Origin: Bacillota bacterium
GTDB lineage: Bacteria; Bacillota_A; Clostridia; DSM-8532
DNA: 8,553 nucleotides
NCBI GenBank assembly: GCA_023424865.1
Contig: JAFADM010000066.1
Coordinates: 1-8,553 of the forward strand
Direction: 5' to 3'
The position numbers were made by a program, and so were the translations under genes. The notes beneath the pieces were generated by a model, which saw only the letters and a program-made list of their open reading frames with translations, was not told the DNA's origin and did not search any database. This document shows, one piece after another, positions 6,616 to 8,553 of this stretch (within the stretch, counting starts at the first letter, position 1; the number at the start of each line of letters is the position of its first letter).

Positions 6616-7824
6616 ATGTTGGAAAACACCCAGTTAAAAAGATGGCGGCTTATTCTGGGCAGCAGTGCCCAGGAGGCGCTTGAAGGCTTTGACCCCGAGG
6701 GATTAAGGCTTGACTCGGATGAGCTTATTATGGATGAAGCCCTGGCCGCCATTTACGATAAATCCACAGATGGTCAGGAAACGACCGGCAGCTCCAATCA
6801 ACGCTCCGGATCCCGGGCGGCGGGTTTGGGAGCCTCTTCGCCCAAGCTGGCAAAGTGGCTTGGGGATATACGCACCTTTTTTTCAGAGGATGTGGTATCG
6901 GTGATTCAATCCGATGCCATTGAGCGGAAAGGCCTCTCCCAGCTTCTGTTTGAGCCGGAGGTGCTTAAAAATGTCCAGCCGAGTATTGAAATGGTGGCAA
7001 CCCTCATGTCGTTAAAGGGCAAGATCCCTGAGCGAACAAAAGAAACGGCAAGGCAGTTGGTGGCAGCGGTTGTAGAGGAAATCAACAAAAGGCTGGTCAA
7101 TGACATACAAAGAGCGGTGACCGGTGCTTTGAACAAAAGACAGCATTCGCCCACTCCCAATGTGGCGAGTATCGATTGGAAGTATACCATCCGTCGAAAC
7201 CTTAAAAACTATAACCTTCAGCATAAAAAAATCATACCTGAAAGATTCTATTTTTTTGACAGGGCCAAACGAAGCAACCATTGGAATATCATTCTTGATA
7301 TGGATCAGAGTGGTTCCATGGCCAATTCCATTATTTACGGCTCCATTGCAGGCTCAATTTTTGCCAGCATGCCGGCATTGAATACCAGGATTGTGGCCTT
7401 TGATACTGAAATTGTGGATTTAAGCGAGCAATACGATAACGATCCTGTGGATATGCTGTTTGGTATTCAGCTGGGAGGGGGAACGGATATCAATAAATCC
7501 GTGGCCTATTGCCAGCAGTTTATCACCGACCCCTCCAAGACGCTGTTTATCCTTATTTCCGATTTGTACGAGGGCGGAAATCAGGCCTCCCTGGTTCGGA
7601 GAATGGAGGAAATGGCAGAATCAGGGGTTAAGGTGGTTTGCCTGCTCGCTCTCTCGGATAATGGAGCGCCCAGCTACGACGAAGGCCTGGCCCGCAGATT
7701 AGGCCAGCTTGGCATCCCCTGCTTTGCCTGCACCCCCGCGCTGCTTCCGGAGCTTTTGGAGGGTGCGCTCAAAGGCAGGGATCTCAATGAAATTGCTGCC
7801 GCATTAAAGTCAAAGAAGGCATGA
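6616..7824 (+). CDS. VWA domain-containing protein (CoxE/YehP-like), MoxR partner
   Basis: This encodes 402 residues from ATG 6616. The adjacent GTG 6613 would add one residue and overlap the preceding stop by one base. The N-terminal half is mostly helical, with a Gly/Ser-rich linker near residues 56-75 and a KWLGDIRTFF block. A VWA domain follows from about residue 223. Its MIDAS is complete: DQSGS (230-234), the threonine of GGGTD (T290) and the aspartate of ISDLYEGG (D316), so metal-dependent ligand binding is expected. No signal peptide or transmembrane helix is seen, so it is probably cytoplasmic. VWA proteins paired with MoxR ATPases typically serve as adaptors or substrates of the ATPase. 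Here it ends the tightly coupled three-gene core. E. coli YehP is the probable counterpart (recalled). The domain call is firm; the ligand is unknown. Confidence 0.92.
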   Translation: MLENTQLKRWRLILGSSAQEALEGFDPEGLRLDSDELIMDEALAAIYDKSTDGQETTGSSNQRSGSRAAGLGASSPKLAKWLGDIRTFFSEDVVSVIQSDAIERKGLSQLLFEPEVLKNVQPSIEMVATLMSLKGKIPERTKETARQLVAAVVEEINKRLVNDIQRAVTGALNKRQHSPTPNVASIDWKYTIRRNLKNYNLQHKKIIPERFYFFDRAKRSNHWNIILDMDQSGSMANSIIYGSIAGSIFASMPALNTRIVAFDTEIVDLSEQYDNDPVDMLFGIQLGGGTDINKSVAYCQQFITDPSKTLFILISDLYEGGNQASLVRRMEEMAESGVKVVCLLALSDNGAPSYDEGLARRLGQLGIPCFACTPALLPELLEGALKGRDLNEIAAALKSKKA

Positions 7825-7865
7825 GAGGAAGATTTTAAGGGAGCCTGGTATTTTTGTTTAACCTG

Positions 7866-7874
7866 AAGGAGAGG
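7866..7874 (+). promoter_or_regulatory. Strong ribosome binding site for the 101-residue protein
   Basis: AAGGAGAGG is a near-ideal Shine-Dalgarno sequence; its AAGGAG core ends six bases before ATG 7878. It excludes the in-frame TTG at 7854, which lies upstream of this site. Confidence 0.8.
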
Positions 7875-7877
7875 GAT

Positions 7878-8183
7878 ATGATTTTTATTGGAGAAATACG
7901 GGAGCACATTAAAGATAACAGCCTTCCATCAATTTGGGATCTCATAAATAAGCCCGTCAGAGAAAAAGAAAAAGTACTCAGATACATGAAAAAATGCTCT
8001 GTTGATGCAGTGGCTCCGGCTATTGTCCGGGATGTTATTAATCCTGAAAAGAGAATTCCGGAGCTCTTCTTGATGTCGGATGGTACTTATGGCTGGCGTT
8101 CAGATGTGATTTATTATGTGGAGAAATACGACATGGCCCTTCCGGAGGAATTTGTGCGGCATGTGCTGAGCAAGGTTAAATAA
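7878..8183 (+). CDS. Hypothetical small protein, unrecognised family
   Basis: This encodes 101 residues starting at ATG 7878 behind a strong ribosome site and ending at TAA. I do not recognise a named family. It is soluble, with no signal peptide or membrane helix. An amphipathic N-terminal part (IGEIREHIKDN) is followed by DLINKPVREKEKVLRYMKKC. A distinctive C-terminal block contains SDGTYGWRSDVIYYVEKY (67-84) and then LPEEFVRHVL. The aromatic and charged pattern SDG-Y-WRSD-YYVE looks like a conserved signature. It lies 53 bases after the VWA gene and 73 bases before an ADP-ribosyltransferase-like gene, all in the same direction. It could be an immunity or antitoxin partner of that protein, or an accessory subunit of the MoxR cassette. 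Both ideas rest on context only. Confidence 0.75.
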   Translation: MIFIGEIREHIKDNSLPSIWDLINKPVREKEKVLRYMKKCSVDAVAPAIVRDVINPEKRIPELFLMSDGTYGWRSDVIYYVEKYDMALPEEFVRHVLSKVK

Positions 8184-8203
8184 ATCGCAATAAATGCTAT
8201 GGA

Positions 8204-8219
8204 AGGGCAAATATGCCCT
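8204..8219 (+). other. Small intergenic hairpin before the ART-like gene
   Basis: AGGGCA and TGCCCT form a perfect six-pair stem with an AATA loop, in the 73-base gap after the 101-residue protein. No T-tract follows, so it is not a typical rho-independent terminator. It may be an mRNA processing or stability element, or a weak attenuator separating the last gene from the operon. Confidence 0.4.
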
Positions 8220-8239
8220 CTGAAGCTAAACCTGAAGAC

Positions 8240-8247
8240 AGGAGGAG
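8240..8247 (+). promoter_or_regulatory. Ribosome binding site for the ART-like gene
   Basis: AGGAGGAG ends nine bases before ATG 8257 and is the strongest ribosome site in this part of the window. It supports the frame starting at 8257 over the overlapping frame that starts at 8213, which has no comparable site before it. Confidence 0.7.
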
Positions 8248-8256
8248 TGAGGTTAA

Positions 8257-8553
8257 ATGGATTTTGAAATTAATTCGGGGGGCGTATGGTATCACGGCTC
8301 CAATCGGCTCTTTAGCATCCTGGAGGCAGGAAGTACCATCACCCAATGGGATAAGCTGGCGGAAGCTTTTTCACATAAGCCTGCCGTACTCTGCATCGAT
8401 GATGACGGATCAATCGTTCATAATGGCAAGGAGTACGGCTATTTGTATATTATTGATGAACCTGTTGTAATGGACGCCGATATTTATCACCATCCCAGGT
8501 CCAGCATGGGTAAGAATCTTGAATTTCTTACAAAGCGTGAATTAAAGGTAAAG
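8257..8553 (+). CDS. ADP-ribosyltransferase-like (Arr-like) protein, 3'-truncated by window edge
   Basis: An open frame from ATG 8257 reaches the right edge without a stop (99 codons visible). The translation has a layout I associate with small ADP-ribosyltransferase-fold proteins such as Arr. These are an early YHGS (12-15, His13 as candidate NAD-binding residue), LEAGSTIT (22-29), an AFSHKP segment (37-42), a strand GYLYIIDEP (61-69) matching the 'IYIVEP' strand of Arr enzymes, and a terminal TKRELKV (92-98). If correct it would transfer ADP-ribose from NAD+ to a target, or be a related 2'-phosphotransferase-like fold. The substrate is unknown. There is no signal peptide. The protein probably ends shortly past the window. 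It sits after the unrecognised 101-residue gene and may form a pair with it. The existence of the gene is well supported; the fold assignment is inference from pattern only. Confidence 0.7.
   Translation, partial: MDFEINSGGVWYHGSNRLFSILEAGSTITQWDKLAEAFSHKPAVLCIDDDGSIVHNGKEYGYLYIIDEPVVMDADIYHHPRSSMGKNLEFLTKRELKVK

Noticed and set aside
7825..7877. Possible terminator after the VWA gene (T-run near 7851-7855)
   Set aside because: No stable GC-rich stem precedes the short T-run, so the operon may continue into the small genes.
8213..8470. An 85-residue plus-strand frame starting at ATG 8213
   Set aside because: It overlaps the better-supported frame at 8257, begins inside a hairpin, lacks a ribosome site and has no recognisable protein pattern. 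The 8257 frame has AGGAGGAG and ART-like motifs.

Overview
The window is one uninterrupted plus-strand gene cluster with seven protein-coding genes, the first and last cut by the window edges. Middling base composition, strong AGGAG-type ribosome binding sites, occasional GTG starts and protein sequence style suggest a Firmicute, most likely a Clostridia-type anaerobe. That is inference, since no rRNA or other taxonomic marker is present. No tRNA, rRNA, CRISPR array, insertion sequence or integrase is visible, and no non-coding gap exceeds 100 bases.

Bases 3-7824 hold a five-gene core: a SWIM zinc-finger protein (5' end missing), a HEAT-repeat-like helical protein, a MoxR-type AAA+ ATPase, a large DUF5682-type protein, and a von Willebrand factor A (VWA) protein with a complete metal-binding MIDAS. 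The ATPase, DUF5682 and VWA genes are very tightly packed. A GTGA overlap joins the first two and a TAGTGATG junction joins the last two, so they look translationally coupled and probably act as one complex. MoxR ATPases generally act as chaperone-like remodellers that work with VWA partners. The SWIM and HEAT proteins are plausible recognition or scaffold subunits. The same kinds of genes occur together in E. coli yehL-yehM-yehP-yehQ (from memory, not checked), whose function is poorly defined.

Bases 7878-8553 hold two small genes in the same direction. The first encodes a 101-residue protein I do not recognise. The second runs off the right edge and encodes a protein with ADP-ribosyltransferase-like (Arr-like) features. 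It has no stop within the window, and a spurious overlapping frame (8213-8470) could hide it. Together they may be an effector/partner pair or an accessory payload of the MoxR-VWA cassette.

The likeliest 'undescribed system' here is therefore the SWIM-HEAT-MoxR-DUF5682-VWA machine with an attached ADP-ribosyltransferase-like module. Small hairpins lie before the HEAT gene and before the ART-like gene and may tune expression within the operon. I see no convincing internal promoter or rho-independent terminator.
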